The translations under genes were made by a program, and so were the position numbers. This document shows, in pieces, positions 21,701 to 33,700 of a stretch of DNA of 64,000 nucleotides. Positions within the stretch are counted from its first letter, which is position 1, and every line of letters starts with the position of its first letter. This stretch comes from Leuctra nigra (taxonomy: Eukaryota > Arthropoda > Insecta > Plecoptera > Leuctridae): the NCBI GenBank assembly GCA_934045905.1, contig OW203768.1, positions 30,967,060 through 31,031,059 of the forward strand, read 5' to 3'. Below the pieces are notes generated by a model that made no database searches, had not been told where the DNA came from, and saw only the letters and a program-made list of their open reading frames with translations.

Positions 21701-24700
21701 CTACTCCTGAAGAAAGATACCAAGGGAGCCAACGGTTTAATGTCCCATCCAAAGGACGGTGTGACATTAACAGAATGGGCATCCACAACCCGCGCAGTCG
21801 AGAGACTGATAAGAGGTGGAGGGAGGTCGTAACCAGTTGTAACACTAACCCCTAAACACCCCAGTCTATATGGACTAGAAATCCAGAGTTGAATGGCCTT
21901 TTTGATATGAGAACCATGGTATCAAATACACCAGCCGTTGGGCTAAAATTGAGGGAATCGAGGTAGGTAGGTACTAGCTTCTCTCACTGAGCTACTGATC
22001 CACTAGTAGGCTCATTAACACGCACCGCTAACTTTAACTTGAAACAATAACGATAACTTAAGAATGTTTGTTTTACAGGATCACTGGGTAGCATTCACAA
22101 CAGCAGAATCCTGCAGAGCAAGTCAATACAATGCTGGTAACCTGACAACCCACTCGACATCGGGTAACCAATCCCGGTGTAGAGTGGGCTTAGGGCAGGG
22201 GGTCAATTGGTCCCCTTGGCTATGTTGAATGAGTTTAACCAGTTATTTGTTAAGCTTCAAGCGTCAAGCTTTGTCAAGCATGTTACAGTCTATGTTACAG
22301 CTAGCGAAGCATTGGGAATGAGCCTGAAGGCTTTGAGCACTGCGTCCTTCAAGATCCAAGAGGTGGCATCCCTGAAGAGTGAGGCACTACAATGCTGGTA
22401 ACCTGACAACCCACTCGACATCGGGTAACCAATCCCGGTGTAGAGTGGGGTCAGGGCAGGGGGTCACTTGGCCCCCTTGACGATTTGGAATGGGTTCAAA
22501 CCAGTTTTCTTGTTAAGCTTCAAGCGTTAAGCTTTGTCAAGCATGTTACAGTCTATGTTACAGCTAGCGAAGCATTGGGAATGAGCCTGAAGGCTTTGAG
22601 CACTGCGTCCTTCAAGATCCAAGAGGTGGCATCCCTGAAGAGTGAGGCACTACAATGCTGGTAACCTGACAACCCACTCGACATCGGGTAACCAATCCCG
22701 GTGTAGAGTGGGGTCAGGGCAGGGGGTCACTTGGCCCCCTTGACGATTTGGAATGGGTTCAAACCAGTTTTCTTGTTAAGCTTCAAGCGTTAAGCTTTGT
22801 CAAGCTATGTTACAGACTATGTTACAGTGAGCGGAGGATTGTGAATGAGCCTGAAGGCTTTGAGCACTGCGTCCTTCAAGATCCAAGAGGTGGCATCCCT
22901 GAAGAGTGAGGCACTACAATGCTGGTAACCTGACAACCCACTCGACATCGTGTAACCAATCCCGGTGTAGAGTGGGGTCAGGGCAGGGGGTCACTTGGCC
23001 CCCTTGACGATTTGGAATGGGTTCAAACCAGTTTTCTTGTTAAGCTTCAAGCGTTAAGCTTTGTCAAGCTATGTTACAGACTATGTTACAGTGAGCGGAG
23101 CATTGGGAATGAGCCTGAAGGCTTTGAGCACTGCGTCCTTCAAGATCCAGGAGATGGCATCCCTGAAGAGTGAGGCACTACAATGTTGGTAACCTGACAA
23201 CCCACTCGACATCGGGTAACCAATCCCGGTGTAGAGTGGGCTCAGGGCAGGGGACCAATTGGCCCCTTTTGCTATTTGGAATGGGTTTAAACCAGTTTTA
23301 TTGTTCAGCTTCAAGGTAAGATACCTTTCCACTTTTTAGGAAAACAAAACTTCAGTGAATTTCATAGAACTGCTGGCTAGTTCCAAAGGGTGAACAACTA
23401 AAAAAAATCAGTGTACACTTGAGCACGACAGAATACTAATCAAGCTTCCAGATGAGATGAATCTTCAATATGAAATGAACATGCACAATGTCCTAGTCCG
23501 TCGTCTTCGAAATAAGCTACGCAAGACGTCATCGATGGCCTTGAGGAACAACCCGATTTCAATTGTCGATTTTCAATTTTTCAAACTTGAAAAATCAGTT
23601 TCTTCCATGTAAGTTCAACTTCTTAAAGAAATAGTTTTTCTTAAATGCTGGGCAATACTACTTTTCAAACTTCATCATTAGCTACACATTTTAACTTTAC
23701 TCTGTAATTAATTGTGTTATTGTAGATGTTGAATTGTATAATTATTGTCTTCACCACCTTTGTTGTATTGTTTTTGTGACTTTGTTCAATAAACAATAAA
23801 TTTGCTGTTCCATGCTGATTGCTGTTATCTCTTCAACATCCAAAATCCATGTTTTTATCAAGAAACCTCGAATTGATACATAGGTACACTCAACAAATCA
23901 TAAAACGGTATTTATTAGGTACTTATGAAAGAGTGAAAAATATTATCAGTTTAAACTAAAGTAAAAGTTCCTATTCAAGTCAAATTTTCTTGACATCAGC
24001 TAGGACGCAACTGATTTGTACGTAACTTTGTACCTAAGTACCTAAGTTCCAAACAAGGGTTTAACAACTTTCCAATTGTTTGCAGATATTTTAGTATGTA
24101 GGTATGTAAAAGATTGTAAAATCTGTGTAAATTTGATAGGAGTAAATATTTTTGCATAAAAGCAGAGATTTTGCCAATGTTTTGGCACATTTGAACTCGT
24201 AAAATTAGATACAGCAAATATTTAAGATGAATTTCTAGAGTCAGGATTGAAAGCTGGTAGGGTCACATTCAAAAGAAGCCAGCCAGGGTTGGCAGGCAAG
24301 CCACAGTACCGTATATATATTGATGACCGTATATTGGTCTACCCTCCTGCAATAGAGAGGGTCAGTGAGTCAGATCATGTCATATAATAACATTGTCTTT
24401 GACGGAGGTTAGGCAACCCGAATGACCTCTATGCAATTAGGGTTGTTTCTCGAGTCTAGACTGCAAAGTAACGTACCTATGTGGCTGGACGTACAGTTGA
24501 TTCTATTTCCAAAAGGTACCGAATGGGAATTCCTTAAGTCTACCACCAGAGATATCACCACCCGCTATTGGTTGGTTGGTTGGAGGCGGGAAACAAATTC
24601 AAATGAGCCAACGGAATAGATTCACTGCCAATTTAGCTGAAAAAGTAGGTACTAACATGTTACCTACAACCAACAGACGTAATTTACTTTTTAAATGTAT

Positions 24701-27700
24701 TTTGTTAATTCAGGCTATTAAATCGATGATTTAATGGCAACAGCAACAAGTGATTAATTATTTATTTTATGGCTGATTTAAAGATCTAGTGGTCGTTCCA
24801 ACACTTGAGTGATATTCACCAAAGCAGAATTTTAAGAGGGATGAGTAGTGAGCGTGGCCTTGAAGAGTTTTTTAATCGATTTTTATCAATATCTTTTACC
24901 AATGTAATGGTTAACAAAATAGGGCTATGTACGTGTATTCAGAACCGTTCAATGAAAATAATTTCATAGTTTGGAATAAGTTATTAGTTTTATTTTGTCC
25001 AACAGATGTTTAGAACCAAAATTTTACTAATTTTCGGTACACGTACATAACAATTACATTGGTAAAAGATATTGATAAAAATCGATTAAAAAACTCTTCA
25101 AGTTCAAACTCACTACCCAGCCGTCTTAATGGTAGTGGTAACACAAACTATGCCATCTGTGGGAGAATATATGAAATTCTTGGAACTCCATTCCCTTTGT
25201 AAAATGGAATAAACGGACTCAATACTTACGGCCGCGACGAGGGAGTTCCTCCCGACCCAGGTGCAGTTGAGGAACGGCAAGAACTCGGTGCGCAGCTTGG
25301 AGACGGCCATCTGGCGGCCGGCATCTGCGACCGAGACCGACGAGTCGTGGCCGACCCAGCACACGCGGTTGCCGTCGCCCGAGAAGCCCACACTGTGCAC
25401 CCAGCCGCCACCGCCCACGGAGTTCGGGAACTCGGCCATCATTTGACCTGCGAGGAGAACAGAGAGATGAGCAAGTCATCTCCGACATACAGTAGGTAGA
25501 ACTATTCAGACACAAATACTGCAGTACTCACTGCACCCAAGTGAGTGATAGCCGCTTGTTACTAGGATGCACAACTTATTACGCAAAAAATGGGATTGTT
25601 CTTGTACACTTGTAGAAACTTGGATCCATTGTTAAGCGAGCGGAGCGAGCGTCTCCACTTGAAACTTATGGCTCGAATCTCTGTTTTTTTTTTGTTTATC
25701 TGTGCATCTGGCGTCTCCTGCCAAACGAAGTAACGGATCAGGCCAATTTTTTCACAAAACTTATATTAATATTCTGGTTGTGGTCAAAATGATTTTCAGC
25801 AAGTTTGCTCCATTGGTTTCATCGGAAACTTGATTTTTGTATCGTAGCAACAAATTCTTCTACGAAATCTTCATAAAATACCTATGGACCATGATATTGA
25901 TTACTGCATTTCTGTAGGTATATCAGTAGGCAGTGCCATTTGTTTCACAATTATTTTGATATTGACAGGGCATTGATTCTATAACTCAATTGCGACCGCT
26001 TAGCAATTTCTTCCATAAGATTAACATGGCAATAATTGCTAAGCGGTCGCAATGCGAGTTATAGAATCAGGGCCCAGGAGTTGTTAAACAATAATTTTGA
26101 AATTTTGCCTGTGGTTATTCTTGCTGTTTGGCGATGCTTTCTTGGAAGTATTTTGTAAACATAAGGTTTTGTGGTAATCTAGCCAATTTCTGTAGAAAAA
26201 TGTTACATTTTATTTCTGTGACAGGAAAGTATTTTGCTTATCTTGGATTTATATTGAATGCAAGGTTTAAAATTATAACTCTTACGTAATCCTGCTGTGA
26301 TTATTTGAGGAATTATTTGTGGGATTATTTGTGATTATTTGACATATCATGGTTAGATGTGCTGCACACTGGTGCTCGCTTATCAACGCGTTACACCGAG
26401 CGTTTTCCAAGTGAATAATTGAGCGAGCGTCTCCATTCTGCACTTTTGGACACTTTCTCTTTTTTTTGTGTGTGTGTTTTTTGTGTGTGTTTGGACCGAC
26501 GGTACAGGCCACAATTTTCTTTCGATCGAGCTGAAATTTTGCACACATACTAATATCATTCTAACTTAATCGTGTATAGTCTTTGAGAGCTGTCATTTGA
26601 TCGGTTCAAAAATAAAAATATCTCCCGATTGATCGAAAATCAATATGTTCCGATTAAGTTCATATTTTGCATGGACATTAAGACTACCATTTTCTATTAT
26701 TTTACAAGTTTTTAGGCCAATCATTAGATCAACTTATGCACTTATTGACATTTTCAATGTTTGGAACGTCAGAATTGATGGTATGTATCGGGAAATTCCA
26801 CCGCTTGCTGGAATTATTTTATTTATGTACCAAAGTGTATAGATAGCTATTCTGAGTTTCAATGAAAAACAAATTCTTGTTGACTGTGTGGAATATAATA
26901 CAATTCATAAGAGATGTATATTATGTATAAGTTTATGTTAGAAGCAACGTTTTGACTAGATAGTTAGGTATCCATTCGTCCCGATTTTGCCGGGACAGTC
27001 CCGTTTTCTAGCAACCTGTCCCGCTGTCCCCACGACCATCAAGCGGGACGCCTTTTGTCCCGATTTTTTACATGTTACCGTGTTTTCGTAAATTCATAAT
27101 TTGCCGCACGGCGAATAGTCTAATGTGCCTCTGTGAATGAACAGTTTGTTCACAGCCGTCTCGAGTCTCGACAGCCACTGTCCACTTGACTGACAGCCAG
27201 CTGACTTTGTCCAATTTGCTTCGACTGTTATAAACATCAGGGTTGCCATATCGCGACCAACTTTTTGTTGTTGTCGCCGATCGCCGATTTAGGCGACTTT
27301 GCAATATCCTTCCATAAAACTAATTTTTGAGAATATATACGGAAACTAATACTTTGAAACATAATTTCTACATATGTGAATTAGTAATTTTAGTTGATGA
27401 TCAAAATCGCTGAAAATTCAAGTCCAAAACGCATAGAAATGGCTCCATTTCATTCTTGAATTTGAAAATTGTCCCGGACCTGCGCGGCCCGGACCCGTAT
27501 GTTGCTGGGGGGCCCTCCCCCCAGCCCCCCATTGTAACCCAAAACTGTCCCGATTTTCCAATTTCTAAATATGGACACCCTAAGATAGTACATGTAAAAT
27601 CTCACATTTTACACATTATTCCAGCCCAATCGGTAAAAAATTTACATACTTATTTCTACTTTATGTGTTTTGAATATCTGTTCACAGAGATTGATGGAGA

Positions 27701-30700
27701 AGTACCTATCAAATTCATGGTACATTGACCTGTTATTAAATATTTTCAGTACGTTTATGGAAAGTTGCGATGAAAATCAGTAACGATGTATAGTTAGTTA
27801 TCTTTGATTGAAAGGATCGTGCTCGATTGGCGATGTTGAGCGTGTCGGTGCTCGCCAGTGTTGAGTAAGTTACTTGAGAAAAGGAGCTTCGTTAAAGTTA
27901 AGTTACTTGGTCAAAAAAGGAACTTAGTTAAAGTTAAGTTACTTCATGAAAAAAGGAACTTACAAGTTACCAGTTACCCAAAAGTAACTTGCAAAGGAAC
28001 TTTTAAAGTTACCGCGATGGATTTTTAGGGAAAAACGTGAATATTGTGGCAGGGTAATAGTGGTTTCAAACGTAATGTCATACATGCAGTATAGTATTTT
28101 TGTCTGCACAAAGTATCACGGCAAATAGTTTCATTTTCACGCATTTTTATCACCATATAAATCTACAAAAGATAGAAATTCACACGTAACGAAATTGAAA
28201 TACTAGAAGAGGTTATAAACCAAGTAATGCACAAGCACAAGTAATGGCGACAATGGTTGAAGGGAGAATGAGCTGCTACATCACACTGCAACAAGACAAG
28301 GTCAAGTGAGGACTGTGGGGGTGAAGGGAAAGTGATTCTCATTGGTCCTCCTTCTACCCCTCCCCACACCCTTATCATCACTGGCCTGGCGAGAGCATGC
28401 ACATTCCACAGCAATGACTCATGCAGCTGCACTGACTGCCAGTGGAAACTTGTTTTGATGGCAGATCGCTACTCCGGAAGTATAAGTTGCGAAATTTTGG
28501 GAAGATTGCTGAAAAAGTAGAGTCTGTTCAAACGAAAAAAAGGAACTTTGCAAGTAAAGTAACGTAATATCTCGGCGTTACATCAATAAAGGAACTTTAT
28601 CAGTTAAAGTTCCTCACTGTAAAAAAGGAACTAGGTTACCACTAAAGTTCCTGAAATGTAACGCGTTACCGGTAACGCGTTACTTTCGTTAAGTTACTAC
28701 TCAACACTGGTGCTCGCTCATCAACGCGTTACACAGAGCGTTTTCCTAGTAAATAGGTAAATAATAATAGAAGTATTAAATCACTTGAAGTTACTGTTAT
28801 ACAAAATTATTTACATTTAGATGAACCTCAAAAATCTAGTTTAATTTTTTTTTAACTTATCTTTCAAACTGATCTGATTGATATTGATACATTCTGTCAC
28901 TTTTTAATTACAAAAGACAAAAGTGGGTATCACACTGAGTTGCAACCCGTGGTTGGAACTGTCGTATGGAAACTTTTGTTGCAAAAGGAGGCAACCGCCT
29001 ATCACACGCAACTGTTTGGGTTGATGTTGGTTGGTTCACAATTGACACTCATGAGTTGCGCAGAAAGCAGTTGCCATAGTAACCAAAATAAAAGTGGGAA
29101 TAACAAAATCTGACAGCGGCAATCCAATCTCATACTTAGAGTGATTACTTGTGAAAGAAAGATATTTAAGTAAGTACAAGTTAATAATAATACGCACTAG
29201 TTATCCATACACATGTTCAAGTTAAATATTCATATGATAAATATGATTTATAGCTAATATTTATAGCATCCTATTGGTAAGTTCACGTCACGTGGTACCA
29301 CAACAAATTGTTGGAACCGGAAAAATAGAGACTTCTCTATTTTTCAACCCAACCCGTGGGTTGACCAAATTCAGTCTCTGCACATGCGCGGCCAACCATA
29401 TTTTCCAACCGCCGGTTCCATACACGGGTTGCAACTCAGTGTGATAGGGCTTTTAGAGTTCGGCTTTGTGTAAGAATAGAAGATGAACGTCAGTGTGTGA
29501 CATAAGGGGAACTGCACTCAGTACAAGATCTTGCCGGAAGTTGCGGTGTTTTGTGTTTCCTCAGTCGAGAATTAAACGGACATTCCTACGTCATACTTAA
29601 GGTAACCCCTAGAAATTCAGGAACTTCCCAAAATATTACATTTTCATATTTTTACACTATATTATTAATTGTTTTGTAATCTTTGTTTTAACCCTCTTAG
29701 TGCCAGTATTATTTCCTGTATATATGCGAAGAATGCCAGGCCATATTTTCACAAATTGTTGAGTCACAGTCAACAGTTGATATCTTTGCTTGTGCTTCAT
29801 CAAAACGGTTGATTTTTTTTTTACATGGTGGTAAAAGTATAATGAGGACTTTGACAAAAATTTAGTTCATGATTATTTTTATTGTACATGTTCTATTTTT
29901 TTATTTGGATTACCTATAAAAAAAAAAAAAAAAAAAAAATTTATGCCACAAATTTTGTAATGAATTTTTCCCAACAAAGTGAATATATTTTTTAGATTTA
30001 CTGATATTTTCTCAACACTCATGATTAATTTCATATTTTTGTGATTAAAACTACAGAAGCTATGAAAAAATGTATAAAATATATGCCAGCAAAAGAAGAC
30101 GCCATTTTGAATTGAAAAAATGTAATTTTGCGTCACAATAGTAAGAAATCTGTACACTACCGCCACCAAACATTTTTTCAATAAACTACCACACTATTAC
30201 CAACCCAGTCGATCAAGCAGTTCAACATTCCAAAGACATTAAGAGGCGCGAGATTTAATTTAAAATTTAGCCGATATATCGGCCCTTGGCAAGTTTCGCA
30301 CAAACTCTCACAGCCGATATATCGGCTCTTGGCACTAAGAGGGTTAAACCAACCCAGGGGCAGATTGGACTTGTGGTTATTTTACAATTAATTATTTAGT
30401 ATCACATCCTCTGCCGAAAAATTGTACATTTGTGAGCGAATAATATGGGGGGACTGGGGGGAGAACCCCCCAGGAAAAAGTGAGTCCGGGCCTTGTAGGC
30501 CCGGAAAAATTTTGCATTTCTAAAATGCTATTGGTGCAAATCTACGCGTTTTGGACAATGCTTTTTGACAAGAACACCGCTGTAGAAGGCATAATGTATG
30601 AAGCTAGTCAATGCGATGGCTAGAACAATGTAGTGTGTAGTTTAACTGTTATTTACTCAAAACTGTATTTTGGTACATTACTATCAATTTCTAACATGAA

Positions 30701-33700
30701 AAAACTATACCAAATTTCAAGTTAGAATCATTTTTTTTTTTCTTCAGAGTGGACAAATAATCATGTTCTGTGTAGCCCAAAAATTGTGTTTCTTTTTCTG
30801 ATAAATTAATAAAAAATCAATAGAAAAATTCAGAAATTATCTGGATGGCTCTGGATTCTAATGAATTTCACATGCAGTATGATTTTCCAAGTGTGTATTC
30901 TTATTGTAACCCATTGTTGTACAACACAAATAGGTATATGGAAAACCAAACTGGGTCATTCCAAAACAATTCAACGAAAAATAAAATAAAATTTTTGGTG
31001 ACCTACTCCGATTTGAATGAAATTTGGTACACATACTAACACTATGGCATGGTGTATTTGTAATTTTTTTCAGAATTTTATTGTTCGTATTCTCCGAGAT
31101 ACGGGGTCACTAAATTTTGACCCTCGGAGGGGTCAAACAGGTCGCGCTAGACGTTTTCGCTAATAATTTGGCTTCTAATTAAGTTACAGAGCTGCAAGTG
31201 GTCTCATTTTACAGGTAATAAAATTATCTATCCATAGATGCCACATAAGTAAACATTAAAAGTATTTATCTCGTAGATATAGCGGGTCAAATGTTGGTAA
31301 GGTCAAAGGTCATTTGCCAAAATACGTATTTTTTTAAAATTTTGAAACTTGATGTGAATTTTCTACATACATGTAGGTACAATGTCTGAAAAAATTGGGG
31401 TGGTATCTCCACAGGTTTCTGAAAAAATAATTATTGTATTTGCAATTACATATAAGATAGCGTATTTGCTGCATCCAGGGCCTGTAAAAGATTGGTTAAA
31501 ATTGGAATTTTGGTCAATCTTGTGAAAATGGCATATAACTTTAAATCCTATGTATCATTGTACTTCATTATGTACCTGCTTTAAGTGTTCAAAAGTGTTC
31601 TGATTGTACATTCTCCTCCTGAATAACGACTTAAAAATATGTTCGATTTCTATGCAAGATTTTTTTTCTCCAAAATTGAAATAATGCACATTGTTGCAAA
31701 ATCAGGAAAGTTAACACATAGAATGTACATTTCATATGCCTTTAAGATTTTTAGATCGGATAAACTGTTTCGGCGCTACGATGTACCTAATAAAAAAAGT
31801 GGTCCCCCCGAGAGACCCCCCGAGAGCAATTAACATTGCGTAGTCCCTATCCCACTCAGGAAAAATGCCCTAAATCAGGGGTCGGCAACCTGCGGCTCTT
31901 TGGTTGTTCTTGAATAGCTCTTTATAATTTAAATATAGATCTTTTTCAAGATGGCGGACGGTGTAGTGCTTCATTCTCAGAGACAAGTTAAAAATAAAGT
32001 GAATTCTGCAGTATGCCCACACTGCATGAAGATTGTAAAGAAAAGTGGTATAAAGTGTATGATGTGTGGTAAATGGAACCATTTTTCATGTGCTGGGCTG
32101 GCCAGCAAGAACTATAAAGCGGGCAGTGAAAGTACATGGACCTGTGAGGGGTGTAAAAGTAAGGTTAGGGTTGATGAAAACATTGGAGGTGATAAAGTGT
32201 TTGTTAAACAGAGGAGGCACAAGACTGTGGGAAAAACAGAGAAACTTGTTAAGTGGATACTTGAACAAATAAAGTATGAAGAACAGGGTGGAATGAAGAA
32301 GAAGATGAAACAAAATAGGCATCGAGTATTGAAGTCAGAAGTCGTCAAGGGAATAGTAGCAACGTTCATGTGGATGGAAGGTAGGCTGCAAGAGATGGAG
32401 AAACAACTAGAAGAAGTTCGGTCAAGTCAGTCAGACCAGGGCAGCAGCGACCTGAGTGGGCCGAACATCGCACCGAGTGACCAGGGCAGCAGCGACCTGA
32501 GTGAACCGAACATCGCACCGAGTGACCAAGGCAGCAGCGACCTGAGTGGGCCGAACATCGCACCGAGTGACCAGGGCAGCAGCGACCTGAGTAAACCGAA
32601 CATCGCACCGAGTGACCAAGGCAGCAGCGACCTGAGTGGGCCGAACATCGCACCGAGTGACGTGGGCAGCAGTGACCTGAGTGGGCCGAACATCGCTCCG
32701 AGTGACCAGGGCAGCAGCGACCTGAGTGGGCCGAACATCGCACCGAGTGACGTGGGCAGCAGCGACCTGAGTGGGCCAAACATCGCACCGAGTGACGTGG
32801 GCAGCAGCGACCTGAGTGAACCGAACATCGCACCAAGTGACCAGGGCAGCAGCGACCTGAGTGAACCGAACATCGCACCGAGTGACCAAGACAGCAGCGA
32901 CCAGAGTGGGCCGAACATCGCACCGAGTGACCAGGGCAGCAGCGACCTGAGTGAACCGAACATTGCACTGAGTGACCAGGGCAGCAGCAACCCGAGTGGG
33001 CCCAGCAACGACGGCAGTGTGTCGGGTGGCCGGAGAAATGGCGGGACTGAGTGCCACCTCTTGTTAGGGGACATCAGTGGCAGTATGGGGGTTGGGTTCT
33101 GCGCTGATCAGGCAGGTTTTCGGGCGCATCAGCTGCCTGGAATTCGCATCCAGAAGCTGTCTAGTGAGATGGAAAACTACTGCATTAGAGAAGAACCAGT
33201 GACGGTTACGTTGTTTGTTGGCACTCGGGACTTGCTTGAGGGAAGGAGTAGGAATGACATTATGGATGATGTGAGGGAGTTACTGGAGGCAGTGAAGAGC
33301 AGATTTGGAGTGTCATGCAAAGTTTACATGGCTAGCATGCTGACGGGGAAAGGGAGTGGTCCCAGAGAGTTGAATAATTGTGTCAGAGCCGTGTGTAAGG
33401 AACAAGGTGTGTGGAACATTAGCTTGAGGGGAATGCAAAGGGGGTTGTTGGGGAAATGGGACTGGCATCGATCAATTGGTGAAGGATTACGAAATGTAAT
33501 AGAAGAGAGAACAAGTGAGAGGAGTCATCAGGGTTTTTGGAGCCGCACAGTGTGGAGACGAGTAACGTAGTTCAGGAAACAGCCCCGGAAGCAGGATCTA
33601 ACAGAGCAAAGAGAAGAACCAGGAAAGGAAGACAAATGGGAAGTAGAATTGAATTTACATTTGGTACACTGAAAATTGTTTCATTGAATGGAAAGGTAGA

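Larger units (their letters stand above)
26420..28749 (+). mobile_element. Helitron/Helentron-like candidate, copy B, with two nested transposons
   Basis: It begins gagcgagcgtctccattc immediately after copy C and ends gctcgctcatcaacgcgtta, then gagcgttttcctag. The second nested insertion at 27856-28709 splits the terminal word cggtgctcgc|tcatcaacg. Removing the nested elements leaves about 860 bp, similar to copy A. Confidence 0.5.

Noticed and set aside
22083..23320. CRISPR-like or zinc-finger-like regular repeat
   Set aside because: The unit is a 264-bp tandem repeat with no spacer/repeat division and no shared reading frame, in a eukaryotic intron.
32366..33074. Three overlapping minus-strand ORFs of 200-215 codons
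   Set aside because: They lie over the 45-bp minisatellite of LINE ORF1. A stop-free unit whose length is a multiple of three opens every frame. The plus-strand frame has the zinc finger and flanking domains.
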